Shown here piece by piece: positions 1 to 9,614 of a stretch of 42,739 nucleotides of DNA (position 1 is the first letter of the stretch; the number at the start of each line of letters is the position of its first letter). Made by a program: the position numbers and the translations under genes. Where the stretch lies: the NCBI GenBank assembly GCA_910588125.1, contig CAJUPI010000024.1, positions 1 to 42,739 of the forward strand, read 5' to 3'. Under the pieces are notes generated by a model, which saw only the letters and a list, made by a program, of their open reading frames with translations, was not told the origin of the DNA and made no database searches. This DNA is from an uncultured Lachnospiraceae bacterium (GTDB lineage Bacteria > Bacillota > Clostridia > Lachnospirales > Lachnospiraceae).

Positions 1-97
1 CGTTAAGAGCAGACTGTGTGTACGTGAACCGTCCGAACACAGGATAGAGAAATGATGGGTGACTTATTTTGCGACACCCCCTTCTTCATATAGATCC
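1..97 (-). repeat. Left copy of an intergenic repeat with a terminator-like core
   Basis: Positions 1-46 match the reverse complement of 42547-42592 at 44 of 46 bases, and similarity continues more weakly through a shared ACTTATTTTGC core to about 97. The core at 57-79 can fold (GGGTG...CACCC) and lies just after the stop of the minus-strand TPM gene, so it may act as its terminator. The left limit is cut by the window edge. Confidence 0.75.
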
Positions 98-119
98 TGA
101 TATTCCGTTTATATTTCCG

Positions 120-1079
120 CTAAAACTTCCTTCCGCCACCTCCATGTACCCGTCCGCCGCCTGACACGTGAGTAGTACTGCGTCCGGAATGTCCTCCGCT
201 GCGGCCTCCAACCGAAGAGGCCCGCGGAATCATCTGGCGGGTGATATGGGAATCCTTTAACTCGTCCCGCTGATTCTGAAACCGGAATCCGGCATCAGCC
301 CGATACGCCAGATGGTGGCCGGCGGCCATCTCCTGCTCTTTCTCCATCCGATAATCCTTCTTAACCTTCCAACAGACACCTCCGGCGCAAAAAGCTGACA
401 CAGAGAGGGCCAAAACTGCCTCATACCAGCGGATTCTTCTCTGAGGCTTTTCCTGATAATAATGAATCTCACCCGTATCCCTGTCCTGGTTATACTGGCC
501 AGCCACTATCCCTGCCTCATAATATTGCCGGGTATCCCGAATCAGGCTACCCACACAGCCAGCATAATCCTCCGCCGCCAGATGGGATACGCCTTTCTCC
601 AGCATGGTCTCAATCCGCTCATCCGTCAAAAGCCGGATCGCATCTTTATAAGTAGAAATATACAACTCCCGGTTATCCATATCAATCAGATAGAGGATCC
701 CGCCAACAGCTCCCGAGTCTCCCAGCCCCAGCTCATCAAAAAAATCGTCTGCATATTGTTCTGCATTTTTCCCGCCGGCATCGCCGGTAGTTACCAACAC
801 CACATCCATCCCGGTATCAGCCCGCATTGCTGACAGTTCTTTCTCCAAAGCCGCCGCTTCTTCCTCTGAAAACAGCCCCGCCCCGTCATATACCCACTTT
901 GTTTCTTCTGTTTCCGCTGCCCGGGCCTGTAAGCTCCCTGCCCATGATAAATACCTCTCACCCTGGCCGAAAGATCCTCTTACCGGCAATCCGCCAGCCA
1001 TCGCCAAAACTAAAACAGTCAAAACAGCCAGCATTATTTTCCCTCTGGCTTTTTTTACACTCCTCACCTTTGCTCTCAT
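120..1079 (-). CDS. TPM-domain membrane protein (YdjH/YgcG-like)
   Basis: Predicted 319-residue envelope protein. It has an N-terminal hydrophobic segment (about 15-35), an extracytoplasmic TPM domain starting near residue 60 with the typical WVYDGAGLFS entry and DVVLVTT strand, a second hydrophobic segment (about 220-240), and a basic then Gly/Ser-rich tail ending GGGGRKF. TPM domains are known from Psb27-like and photosystem-repair proteins and from bacterial membrane proteins of uncertain function; phosphatase activity is claimed for some plant members only. I chose the ATG at 1079 because it has GGGAG about 10 nt upstream; the longer frame starts at a TTG (1127) inside the previous gene without a clear ribosome site. 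It is last in the SPFH / zinc-ribbon / TPM block, matching the Bacillus ydjGHI gene set. Confidence 0.85.
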   Translation of the reverse strand: MRAKVRSVKKARGKIMLAVLTVLVLAMAGGLPVRGSFGQGERYLSWAGSLQARAAETEETKWVYDGAGLFSEEEAAALEKELSAMRADTGMDVVLVTTGDAGGKNAEQYADDFFDELGLGDSGAVGGILYLIDMDNRELYISTYKDAIRLLTDERIETMLEKGVSHLAAEDYAGCVGSLIRDTRQYYEAGIVAGQYNQDRDTGEIHYYQEKPQRRIRWYEAVLALSVSAFCAGGVCWKVKKDYRMEKEQEMAAGHHLAYRADAGFRFQNQRDELKDSHITRQMIPRASSVGGRSGGHSGRSTTHVSGGGRVHGGGGRKF

Positions 1080-1110
1080 ATCTCTGCTCTCCCTTGTCGC
1101 TGAGGGTATC

Positions 1111-2115
1111 TCATATCCAGTATCCAATCACCAGCAATACTGCCAGCAAAGGCACAAAACATGACAAAAACAATACTGCCAGACGTCCCGGATCCACCGG
1201 CAGCTCGCCACAAACCTTTCCGGTCTGCCCGTTGCAGGCAAAATAATAGATCTTATCCGTCTTCGGATCCTTGTAAGTCATCGTCCAGACCGGCATCAGC
1301 ACATATCGCCAGCGGGAATCGCAGACCCTGGTTTCTTTTCTGCGGTATTGCACCGAATCATATCCACTGACGCTGCTCTTTAAGGACTGTTCTGCAAAAG
1401 CACTGACCTCCGCCCCTACCTCCTGGACGAATCGCTCCTTCTCCATATCCCGGTTTTCGGCCAGAAATCCTGACAGATATCCCATCTGAAATGACTGCAT
1501 CTGCGTCATGTCAAACGGCATCACTCCCTCTACCAGCTTGCGGTTCCCTTTTGACAGGGCATTGCGGGTCAGATTGTGAATCTCCATGGTTCCCTTGCGG
1601 GTAATATCATATTTTTCTGTGCGGATAAACCGTATATTTCCTTCCGTCCACAGCTTCTGCGTTCTCCCCTCTCCCTCCAGCTCTCCCTCCACCTGGCAGT
1701 CATACAGCCAATAGGGGAAATATACTCCAGCCATTTTTTCCAGCTGATCCGGAGCATAAAATGCTTTGGGCAGATACTTCTTTCCGGCAATCCACTGTTC
1801 AAAAATCTCTCGTGCTTTCTTCTGATCCACTGCAAAGGGTATCACCCCGTCCGGGTGATATTCCCCTTGCATCCGTCCTGACAGTACCACCGGATTGTGG
1901 CAATAGTAGCAGAAGGTGGCGGCCGTAGTCTCATCTGTCACAATCTCGGCGCCGCAATTGGGGCAGGAATACATCACGCCTGCCTCTACCGATGATTGTT
2001 CCATCTGTTCCTGAGAGAACTCTGACAGGCAATATTCACATTGAAAGAGCTGTTTATCCGGCGCAAACCGCAGATCTCCGCCGCAATTCGGACATTTGAA
2101 TATAATGGCTGCCAT
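1111..2115 (-). CDS. Zinc-ribbon membrane protein (YdjG-like, TFIIB-type ribbon)
   Basis: Predicted 334-residue protein with two N-terminal zinc ribbons, CPNCGG...CEYC near residues 8-28 and CPNCGAE...CYYC near 50-70, then a globular region and a C-terminal transmembrane helix (about 308-330). This is the arrangement of Bacillus YdjG, which works with the SPFH protein YdjI and the TPM protein YdjH. The ATG at 2115 is preceded by AAAGGAG and starts only 8 nt after the SPFH stop, so translation is probably coupled. A longer reading from 2145 would overlap the SPFH gene and lacks a better ribosome site. Function in membrane-stress sensing is inferred from the Bacillus system. Confidence 0.82.
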   Translation of the reverse strand: MAAIIFKCPNCGGDLRFAPDKQLFQCEYCLSEFSQEQMEQSSVEAGVMYSCPNCGAEIVTDETTAATFCYYCHNPVVLSGRMQGEYHPDGVIPFAVDQKKAREIFEQWIAGKKYLPKAFYAPDQLEKMAGVYFPYWLYDCQVEGELEGEGRTQKLWTEGNIRFIRTEKYDITRKGTMEIHNLTRNALSKGNRKLVEGVMPFDMTQMQSFQMGYLSGFLAENRDMEKERFVQEVGAEVSAFAEQSLKSSVSGYDSVQYRRKETRVCDSRWRYVLMPVWTMTYKDPKTDKIYYFACNGQTGKVCGELPVDPGRLAVLFLSCFVPLLAVLLVIGYWI

Positions 2116-2123
2116 ATTTCTTT

Positions 2124-3410
2124 CTACTCCTTTGAATTCCCGCACTCACTGCAAAATCTTCCTGTATTGACTGCACCGCACCGGCATACCCAGGTATCGC
2201 CGGCCGGTCTGGGGCTACCGCATTCGCTGCAGAATTTCCCCGTATTCTGAGCGCCGCATTTACAGAGCCATGTCTCTGCCTCCGGACGGGGATTACCGCA
2301 TTCGCTGCAAAATTTCCCTGTGTTGCTGGCTCCGCACCGGCACAGCCAGGCGCTCCCGGCAGATACCGGCCCTGCAGCGCTTTTGCCAAATCCTCCCTGG
2401 GCTTTCCCGGTCTGGGCATTCATCTGCATCTGCTGCATATTCGCTGCCGAGGCCGCCCCCATAAAGCCGCCTCCTCCGTTCATCCCGGCCGCCATACCCA
2501 TGAACCCTGCCATCGCGCCGTTCCGGTTCGAACCGGCCGCCTCCAGCCCCCGGGCAATCGCCCCCTGCACATACCCCTCCCGCACATTGGGATCTCCCAG
2601 CATGGCTCCCTGGTTGCGCATATTGATGAGTTTTTGGGACTCCGCATCATAAGAAATGCTGGCAATCCCTACGTTCATTACCTCAAATCCCCGCTCCCGC
2701 TTCCATCCTTCATCCAGCACTTCTGACATATGGCGGCTCAGCACGGTTCCCTTGGATATGACAAATGATATCCTCTCCCCCTCCGCCGACATCTGATTGA
2801 TAGAAGCCTGGAGCGCCTCCAGAAATTCATTCATGTATTGCTCATTGATAGAACCGATCTCAACACGATTGACGTTTTTGGGGATCACCTGAGCATAAAA
2901 CAGCAAAGGATCCGTAATCTTGATGGAATAGGTTCCATGGGCTCTTAAAAAAAGCTCTGCATTATAAAAATTATCAAAATAGTTCACCGGATTGCGGGTG
3001 CCAAATTTAATTCCCTTTATTTCCTGCAAATTCACATAAAATACTTTCTGAACTGTAGGCGTCTCACCTCCGTACCGGATTCTGTTAAAGGACTCTTTAA
3101 GCGCATCCTTAAACTGTCCGTTAAAAAGCGATGGCAAAGAAGAATTCTTCACGGTATAATATCCTTCCTCCGCCGTATAGTCCACTACCTTGCCGCCGTC
3201 AACAATCATCATAAACTGATTGGGATACACATGAATCACCGAACCGTCCGACACCGTATTGTCTGTGCCCTTTGTATTTGAGCCTTTACGGATCCGGACT
3301 CCGCTGGCAAATACCGTCTGATCTCCCATATTCCCCGGTTCCATCACCTCGAGCCACTGATCCGCAAGTGCACCGCCCACTGCTGTTGCTGCTGCTTTGA
3401 TAATACCCAT
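2124..3410 (-). CDS. SPFH-domain protein with three C-terminal zinc ribbons (YdjI-like)
   Basis: Predicted 428-residue cytoplasmic or membrane-associated scaffold. Residues about 1-285 form the SPFH/band-7 domain of the 'virion core protein' YdjI type, with no N-terminal signal. A Gly/Met/Ala/Gln-rich linker (about 290-350) follows. The tail has three near-identical zinc ribbons of form W.C.CGA.NTG.FCSECG at about 353-376, 380-403 and 406-428. The ribosome site is GGAGGAGAGAACAGAA before the ATG. In Bacillus the equivalent protein recruits PspA to the membrane; no pspA is present here. The triplicated ribbon looks like recent internal duplication. Confidence 0.88.
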   Translation of the reverse strand: MGIIKAAATAVGGALADQWLEVMEPGNMGDQTVFASGVRIRKGSNTKGTDNTVSDGSVIHVYPNQFMMIVDGGKVVDYTAEEGYYTVKNSSLPSLFNGQFKDALKESFNRIRYGGETPTVQKVFYVNLQEIKGIKFGTRNPVNYFDNFYNAELFLRAHGTYSIKITDPLLFYAQVIPKNVNRVEIGSINEQYMNEFLEALQASINQMSAEGERISFVISKGTVLSRHMSEVLDEGWKRERGFEVMNVGIASISYDAESQKLINMRNQGAMLGDPNVREGYVQGAIARGLEAAGSNRNGAMAGFMGMAAGMNGGGGFMGAASAANMQQMQMNAQTGKAQGGFGKSAAGPVSAGSAWLCRCGASNTGKFCSECGNPRPEAETWLCKCGAQNTGKFCSECGSPRPAGDTWVCRCGAVNTGRFCSECGNSKE

Positions 3411-3435
3411 TTCTGTTCTCTCCTCCTAATTTTAT

Positions 3436-4338
3436 TCACCGTGCTTTCTTCCCCGGACATACTGCCCGGACTGCCGCCCAAATCAAGGCTACCGCCATCA
3501 CAATTTGCAGCACAACGCTGCAGCTCACCCAATTCCGGCTCAAAAAGCTTTCTTCATGAGCGCCAAACCATTGCGTCACGCTTCCGCCTGCCGCCTCTCT
3601 TCCTGCTAGCCGCAGCATTGTCATGACAAAGGTCGCAGTCGGATTCAGAAGCAGCAAATACAAAAAGCTTCCGGAGCTTCCCCCGCCCGCTCCCGCTCCT
3701 GTCGTCACCAGATAGGCGTCCCCCGGCATCCGGCTGAAAATGAGCGCCAGCTGATTAATGCCATAGCTGCCGATCACAATCATCCCCATAACTCCGTAAG
3801 CCACCACGGTTGACAAGGTTGATTTCCGGAATAATGCCGAACAACATACTCCCAGGCTGCCCGCAAATAGCGCCGCCGCTCCATAGCAAATCAGCAGTTG
3901 TCCCATATCCTTCATCGTCACCCCGCCGTAGACAAACACCAATGCCAGTATCGGAAAGCTCGACACAATCAGCAGCACCATGGTGCTCAGCGATGACATC
4001 AGTTTTCCCAAAACGATCTGTGCCGGTGTCATCCTTGTGGAAAGCATCAAGTCCAGGGTCTGACGCTCCCGCTCTCCGCTGATACTTCCGGCCGTAATCG
4101 CCGGCATAATAAATATCAGCATCACAAATTCCAGCACTGCCACAAACATATACAAATCCAAAAAACTGTCGTATTGAATCTCCGCCGTCGCCCGGACCTG
4201 GGACAGCATAGAATACATATTGAGAAGCGCTACCAATGCCAGAATCCCGTTGAATGTCAGCAGCACCAGAGCCAGCCGGAAACTTCGGGAACTGACCCTC
4301 ATCTCCCTCCTATAGACCGGGTTCGAAATCAGCCTCAT
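3436..4338 (-). CDS. ABC-2 type transporter permease
   Basis: Predicted 300-residue integral membrane protein with about six hydrophobic segments, typical of ABC-2 exporters and NatB/GldF-like permeases. The motif RERQTLDLMLSTRM after the second segment is the family's cytosolic coupling region (GERE..T...LL/M). The ATG at 4338 begins MRLISNPVYRRE, the usual start of this family, and overlaps the end of the ATPase gene by 29 nt; an ATG at 4365 would add nine basic residues. It pairs with the ATPase just upstream. Substrate unknown; neighbours suggest envelope or antimicrobial-stress export. Confidence 0.87.
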   Translation of the reverse strand: MRLISNPVYRREMRVSSRSFRLALVLLTFNGILALVALLNMYSMLSQVRATAEIQYDSFLDLYMFVAVLEFVMLIFIMPAITAGSISGERERQTLDLMLSTRMTPAQIVLGKLMSSLSTMVLLIVSSFPILALVFVYGGVTMKDMGQLLICYGAAALFAGSLGVCCSALFRKSTLSTVVAYGVMGMIVIGSYGINQLALIFSRMPGDAYLVTTGAGAGGGSSGSFLYLLLLNPTATFVMTMLRLAGREAAGGSVTQWFGAHEESFLSRNWVSCSVVLQIVMAVALIWAAVRAVCPGKKAR

Positions 4339-5278
4339 AAGACAATACCACCCTTTCCTCCTCATGATTGGTAAGCTGCATAAATACGGCTTCCAGGCTG
4401 CCCGGCTCCCGCATAAATCCCCGCACCTCCACGCCTGCCTGCACCAGCTCAGTCAGCAAATGGCTCTCCTGCTGTCCGCTCCCGGCAAACTGAACCAAGA
4501 TCTCCTGATCCTTCACAGAAATCGATCGAACCAGCGGATGTTCCTTTAAAAGCCCCAACGCCGCCGGCATATTATTATGGACCGTAATGATAACCGGTTT
4601 GGAAGTGTGGATTTTTTCAATGATCTCTTCCACGCTTCCTGCTAACAACATCTTTCCCGCATCGATAATCCCTACATCCGTGCACAGCTCCGTCAAATCC
4701 GTCAGCAGGTGGGAGCTCAAAAGAATCGTCATCCCCTGCTCATTTAATTCCCGCACGGTCTCCCGAAACTCCAGGCGGGTCCTCGGATCGAGTCCCGCCG
4801 CCGGCTCATCCATCACCAGCAGCGCCGGCTCATGCAACAGTGCCCGGGCTAGGCATAATCGCTGTTTCATCCCCCGGGACAATCCGTCTACATAAAATTC
4901 CAGCTTATCCCCAAGCCCCACCTGTTCCAGAAGAGTCAGCAAACGCTTCCTGGCCTTCAAGCCTTCGATCCCATAACAGGCGGCAAAAAACTCCATATAT
5001 TCCCACACCTTAAGATTATCATAGACCCCGAAGTAATCAGGAACATAACCGATCTTTTCCTTCAGCCGGTATGGCTGCGCCAGTGCATCTATCCCATCAA
5101 GCTCCACGCTTCCTCCGTCCGGCAGAAGCAGGCCGCTGATAATCTTGATCGTTGTCGTCTTTCCCGCCCCGTTCGGCCCGACAAAGCCATACAACGCCCC
5201 ATCCTCGATGTCCATATCCAGTCCGTCCAGAGCATGATAATTCCCATATATCTTCCGAAGGTTCCGAATCCTTAACAT
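4310..5278 (-). CDS. ABC transporter ATP-binding protein
   Basis: Predicted 322-residue cytoplasmic ATPase of the ABC-2 exporter (NatA/CcmA/GldA-like group). Visible motifs: Walker A GPNGAGKTT at about 34-42, signature LSRGMKQRL near 137, Walker B LLVMDEP followed by AAGLDP near 155, and the switch histidine in LLSSHLLTDL. A C-terminal regulatory region of about 100 residues follows. The ATG overlaps the preceding gene's stop as TAATG, with a GGGAGGGAG ribosome site, and the gene overlaps the permease, so the three genes are one translational unit. Confidence 0.93.
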   Translation of the reverse strand: MLRIRNLRKIYGNYHALDGLDMDIEDGALYGFVGPNGAGKTTTIKIISGLLLPDGGSVELDGIDALAQPYRLKEKIGYVPDYFGVYDNLKVWEYMEFFAACYGIEGLKARKRLLTLLEQVGLGDKLEFYVDGLSRGMKQRLCLARALLHEPALLVMDEPAAGLDPRTRLEFRETVRELNEQGMTILLSSHLLTDLTELCTDVGIIDAGKMLLAGSVEEIIEKIHTSKPVIITVHNNMPAALGLLKEHPLVRSISVKDQEILVQFAGSGQQESHLLTELVQAGVEVRGFMREPGSLEAVFMQLTNHEEERVVLSYEADFEPGL

Positions 5279-7803
5279 TATCGCTCCCTCCCCGCCACCA
5301 TCGGCATTGGCAGCTGAACTGCATTATAGCTTCCAGGTCCGTCATAGACGTATCGTACGGTCAGAGTGTTTTCTGATGACAAATATGGTTGCAGCTGTTC
5401 CACATGCAGTGTCTGTCCCTCCAGCTCCATCCCGTCAAAATTGCCGCTCTCATAATTATAAAAATATACACTTCCGGTAAAGCTTTCAATATAGCTGTTG
5501 CTATTCTTCAAAAACTCCTTGGCAACCGGTTCAAAAGTCAGGCTCTCTACTTCTATCTCTGTCCCCATCTGATACTCCAGCGTCAGCGGCTCCATTCCGT
5601 TCATGGAATTCGAAGCCGCAAAATAATCGCCGTTTATTACCTTTGGCGTCTTGATCAATACAGAACGGTACAACATCCGATCTTGCGATGCATTGACCGG
5701 GATCTGTGAAGTCAGCAACATATGTCCATAGGTTTCCGGATCCGTCTCCTGCAAAAACAGGCTTTCCTCCTTCTCTGCGCTAAACGCTATCACACGGGCG
5801 TCTGCACTATAATTATTCATATAATTATCCAGATAGAAGATTAGCATATTGGATCGTTCCAGTGCCTGCAGATAAGCCGTATCGCCAATATCCCCCCTCC
5901 CCAGCAGCTCCTCCCCGATAATCCGCTCTGCAACTACATATGAACTGTTCAGCGGGAACCGCAACAGCTCCAACTCCTCCAGCTGCCGGGTCTCCCCCGG
6001 ACCTAAATCTCCCACAAATACCATATTTCCATAAAGCAGCAGAGTAACGTTTTCCAGGCGGAAAGGAAAACAATTGGTAATATTTCCGCGCAAATTCCCC
6101 TCAAAATAATCCACGGACCCGATCATGCCGATCTTTTCCGTATTCTCGGATTTCCTTTCCAGTTGAAAATATCGGGGAGTAAACGCGGAAATATTCTGCC
6201 CCCGGACAGCCAGCCAATCCTCTCCCCGTTCAATCGATACCTGATAAGGCTCTTCTCCGGTAAATTGTATTTTGTCCTGGGATCCCGGTTGATAGCTGCG
6301 GGTAATCGGCAGCACAGAATAAGCCGGATTCAATTCCACCCGGTAAGGGCGATTGTAAGGATTCCGAATGTTGACATATGTCGTATCTGTCACATAATCC
6401 TCAGTCACATCCTGAATCGTTGCATACGTATAAAAGGTAGATCGGAACCGCGTCGTTGTCCCCATCCAATAAATGATCACGGCAAACGATACCGACAGTA
6501 TCACAACTCCCCGCCGATACCAGATCTGCAAATCCCGCCTTTTTAAGAACAGATACATCCCTGGTCCCAGCACAAATAAATATACCATCACAATCGCTGC
6601 ATATAAAGGCAGATTCGGCAGCTTCTCCACATTTCCTGTATTGATCAAACTTTGAACAGACCAGAACTTCTCAGAATTCCCACTGTAAACCACATCCGCC
6701 AGACGGTTAATCCGGTTTTCTCCCAGCAGAGATGAAAAGAAATAATCCACATAGGAAGGATTACTCTGACAAAAAGATTTGATATCCGTCAAATCAAAGC
6801 CAGCCACCCCGATCAACCCCTGCTCCTTTGTCGCTGTTGTCAACAGAGCAATGCCGTCGCTAGAAAGAATCACATTACCGCCATGAAGCGGAATATCCAC
6901 AGAAACCAGCTCCAAGATTCCTTCTTCCGGGTTGTCCAGCGCCAACCCTTCGCTCAGATCGACCGGATGAAGCCTCGGCGTGCCATAAGAATCATCCAAA
7001 AGCTCCGGGGCAAACCGTCCCAGAGTATCTCCTACCCTCTGCCCGGTTCCCAAAAGCAATACGCCGCCACTGTGTACCCAATCCATAATAGCAGAAGTCT
7101 GCTCCTCCGACAGATCGCGCAGCTTAAAATTATTGACCACCAGCACATCCAGCAGATTCAGACCTACTTCCTCCCGGGGAAACTCCTCCGGATCCAGGGA
7201 AAAAGTCCTTGTCCGCAGCGCGCTATAACTGATTCCTATCCCGTTTAGATAGTCCAGGCCATCCAAATCATCCGATAATATTCCGATAAAAAGCTCTGGC
7301 ACATCCCGGCTGATGTTCAAATTTATCTGCCTGCTGGCTAACTGCTCTCCGGCCCTGCTCTCCAACTCCAAAAAAAGCTGCCCGGCAGCCGCCCCAATGG
7401 GAATATAATATTTTTCTTCCTGTTCCCCCAACGGCTCCATCCTCACATCATATGTGTAACAGTAAATGCTGCCGTCTGATTCCATGGACTTGATTTTCAA
7501 CCTGGCCTCTACCGGCTGATTCTGCTGATTCCGGATTGTAATATTCACCGGAATACTGCGGCCGCCCTTTACCGAATTCTCGTAGCCATAGCTCACAATC
7601 AGGCTTGCCGGCTGCTGCTCTGGCACGACTGCTTTTGTCTCTGCCGCATCGGCTTCCTGGCATGATAAATATCCGGAAACATCTTCTGGCCTCATACCTC
7701 CAGACGCCGGCAAAGGAGCGCAAAAAATCAGACAGCCAGCGGCCAGAATGACAGCCACCGTATAACGTTTTATTTTAATGAGTCCCAAAATTTTCTCTCT
7801 CAA
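5278..7803 (-). CDS. Large membrane protein with GATase-like extracytoplasmic domain
   Basis: Predicted protein of about 841 residues. It has an N-terminal signal anchor (about 17-33), a beta-rich region with a Pro/Asn-rich Ig-like strand pattern (about 65-165), and a class-I glutamine-amidotransferase-like fold near 170-300 (ILSDD, LLDVLVVNNF, WVHSGGVLLLGTG). Two transmembrane helices lie near 385-440 and a long C-terminal beta-rich domain follows. Proteins of this shape often accompany ABC-2 exporters. No ATG is available at the start: TTG codons occur at 7809 and 7803, and the latter is better spaced from GGTGG. The start overlaps the kinase gene by 29 nt. Function unknown; probably an accessory or substrate-handling part of the exporter. 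Confidence 0.75.
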   Translation of the reverse strand: MREKILGLIKIKRYTVAVILAAGCLIFCAPLPASGGMRPEDVSGYLSCQEADAAETKAVVPEQQPASLIVSYGYENSVKGGRSIPVNITIRNQQNQPVEARLKIKSMESDGSIYCYTYDVRMEPLGEQEEKYYIPIGAAAGQLFLELESRAGEQLASRQINLNISRDVPELFIGILSDDLDGLDYLNGIGISYSALRTRTFSLDPEEFPREEVGLNLLDVLVVNNFKLRDLSEEQTSAIMDWVHSGGVLLLGTGQRVGDTLGRFAPELLDDSYGTPRLHPVDLSEGLALDNPEEGILELVSVDIPLHGGNVILSSDGIALLTTATKEQGLIGVAGFDLTDIKSFCQSNPSYVDYFFSSLLGENRINRLADVVYSGNSEKFWSVQSLINTGNVEKLPNLPLYAAIVMVYLFVLGPGMYLFLKRRDLQIWYRRGVVILSVSFAVIIYWMGTTTRFRSTFYTYATIQDVTEDYVTDTTYVNIRNPYNRPYRVELNPAYSVLPITRSYQPGSQDKIQFTGEEPYQVSIERGEDWLAVRGQNISAFTPRYFQLERKSENTEKIGMIGSVDYFEGNLRGNITNCFPFRLENVTLLLYGNMVFVGDLGPGETRQLEELELLRFPLNSSYVVAERIIGEELLGRGDIGDTAYLQALERSNMLIFYLDNYMNNYSADARVIAFSAEKEESLFLQETDPETYGHMLLTSQIPVNASQDRMLYRSVLIKTPKVINGDYFAASNSMNGMEPLTLEYQMGTEIEVESLTFEPVAKEFLKNSNSYIESFTGSVYFYNYESGNFDGMELEGQTLHVEQLQPYLSSENTLTVRYVYDGPGSYNAVQLPMPMVAGRER

Positions 7804-8920
7804 TGTCAAAATCCACCTTTAATGTCACGGTAAATACCGTTCCGTTGAGATCGCTTTTTACGGTAATATCCCCGCTGTGCATATCCACAATATTCTTTAC
7901 GATCGCCAGCCCCAGCCCGGTACCGCCGGTATGTGTGGATCGGGACTGCTCCACCCGATAAAACTTATCAAAAATCAATGGCAGCTCCTCCGGAGGAATC
8001 ACATACCCATAATTTGTCACCGATACCTGCACAGTCTCTTCCGATGCATGAACCTTCACCAATACCCGTTTCCCCTCGGCGCCGTATTTGATCGCATTAT
8101 TAATCAGGTTGTCAAACAGCCTGGCCAGCAAATTTCCGTCTGCCTGGATTATCTTAGCCGGTACATTGCTCTGCAATTCATAGGACAGGCCCCTGTTGGA
8201 AAAGTTGGGATAAGACTCTTCCAGCAGCTGTCCCAAAAGCTTGATGATGTCCACTTGTGCCACCCGCATGGAAATCTTGCCATAATTCAATTTCGTAAAC
8301 CCAAACAAATCCTCGATTAGCTTTTCAAGACGTTTTGACTTACTGTATGCAATATCAATATATTTTTTCTGCATTTCAGGCGGCAGAGGAGCCGACTTAC
8401 CGGAAAGGATCTCCAGATATCCGATAATGGACGTCAGCGGCGTCCGCAAATCATGAGCCACATTTGTGATAAGCTCATTCTTCGTTCGCTCAGCCTCCCG
8501 CTCCTTATCCATCAGCCGGCGAATCTCCTTGACCATCTTGTTGAGATTGGCCGCCATCCCTGAAAATTCATCGTCTCCGATCACGTCGATCGCAGTATTT
8601 AAATCTCCTTCTGAAATGTCTCTGACTGCGTCTGATATTTTACCGATATAAGCAATGAAGCGCTCCTGCAGCAGCAAAAAAGTCACTGAAAATATCATAA
8701 TCCCCAGCAGCACATATCCCAGTACAATCGCCAAATCCGAATCATAGATCATACTCATCAGGGCATTATTCCACTGGGATTTCTCCGCATATCGGGCCAG
8801 CATTCCTACATTCGTCACCAGGAACACCTCAATCAGGCATGTCACCAGCGCACTGTACAGAATATTGGTAATCATACGGGTACGGAAACGATACTGCATA
8901 TCGTTCTTTTTATTTTTCAA
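7775..8920 (-). CDS. Sensor histidine kinase (VanS-like)
   Basis: Predicted 381-residue membrane kinase. Two transmembrane helices (about 16-40 and 62-85) enclose a short external loop of about 20 residues, so the signal is probably sensed within the membrane. A HAMP linker (about 85-138) follows. The phospho-acceptor is H156 in NVAHDLRTPLTS, followed by the N box LINNAIKYG, the F box FDKFYRVEQ and the G box GGTGLGLAIV. The start is a TTG at 8920 preceded by TAGGATATAAAA, overlapping the response regulator by 11 nt. It shares an operon with the regulator and the exporter genes and probably controls them. Confidence 0.93.
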   Translation of the reverse strand: MKNKKNDMQYRFRTRMITNILYSALVTCLIEVFLVTNVGMLARYAEKSQWNNALMSMIYDSDLAIVLGYVLLGIMIFSVTFLLLQERFIAYIGKISDAVRDISEGDLNTAIDVIGDDEFSGMAANLNKMVKEIRRLMDKEREAERTKNELITNVAHDLRTPLTSIIGYLEILSGKSAPLPPEMQKKYIDIAYSKSKRLEKLIEDLFGFTKLNYGKISMRVAQVDIIKLLGQLLEESYPNFSNRGLSYELQSNVPAKIIQADGNLLARLFDNLINNAIKYGAEGKRVLVKVHASEETVQVSVTNYGYVIPPEELPLIFDKFYRVEQSRSTHTGGTGLGLAIVKNIVDMHSGDITVKSDLNGTVFTVTLKVDFDIERENFGTH

Positions 8921-9614
8921 TTTTATATCCTACCCCCCACACGGTAGTGATGATCTTATCCTGTCGTTCATCTTCCTTCATCTTGCCACGCAGTCGGCGG
9001 ATATGTACCATCACCGTGTTGTTTGCCTCATATACCTTCTCATTCCACACCTTTTCAAAAATCTCATCCGTGCTGAATACTTTTCCCGGATTGGAAGCCA
9101 GAAGATACAGAATATCAAACTCAATGGGAGTCAGCTTCACTTCTTCATCATAAACAGTAACCTTATGGTTATCCTTGTTGATCGTCAGTCCACGGATGCT
9201 AATCTCATTTCTCACATTCTCATGGACATTGCTGTTGGGGTTCAGCTGTGTATAACGCCGGAGCTGGGACTTGACCCGGGCCGACACTTCCAGGGGATTA
9301 AATGGCTTTGCCACATAATCATCCGCCCCCGTCCCCAATCCCAGGATTTTATCCAGATCCGTGGACTTTGCACTGATCATAATAATCGGAATATTGTTCG
9401 TCTCCCGAATCTTCTTGCACATCTCCAGCCCGCTCATCCCTGGCATCATAATATCCAGAAGCACCAGGTGAATCTCTTCTTTATCCAGAATATCCAGCCC
9501 ATCCTGAGCATTGTTTGCCTTAAATACTTTATATCCGTCACTGACCAGGTAAATCTCTACCAGATCCGCTATCTCCTGTTCATCATCCACAATCAAAATA
9601 TTGGTCTCTGCCAT
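8910..9614 (-). CDS. OmpR/VanR-family response regulator
   Basis: Predicted 234-residue cytoplasmic transcription factor. The receiver domain (1-118) has the acidic pair D10-D11, the phospho-accepting D54 in LLDIMMPGM and the conserved lysine in AKPFN. The winged-helix DNA-binding domain (about 135-233) ends in VWGVGYKIEK, a hallmark of the OmpR class. The start has an AGGAGGAGG ribosome site. It is the first gene of the block running to position 120. Upstream, TATGCTACACT near 9650 could be an extended -10. Confidence 0.95.
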   Translation of the reverse strand: MAETNILIVDDEQEIADLVEIYLVSDGYKVFKANNAQDGLDILDKEEIHLVLLDIMMPGMSGLEMCKKIRETNNIPIIMISAKSTDLDKILGLGTGADDYVAKPFNPLEVSARVKSQLRRYTQLNPNSNVHENVRNEISIRGLTINKDNHKVTVYDEEVKLTPIEFDILYLLASNPGKVFSTDEIFEKVWNEKVYEANNTVMVHIRRLRGKMKEDERQDKIITTVWGVGYKIEK

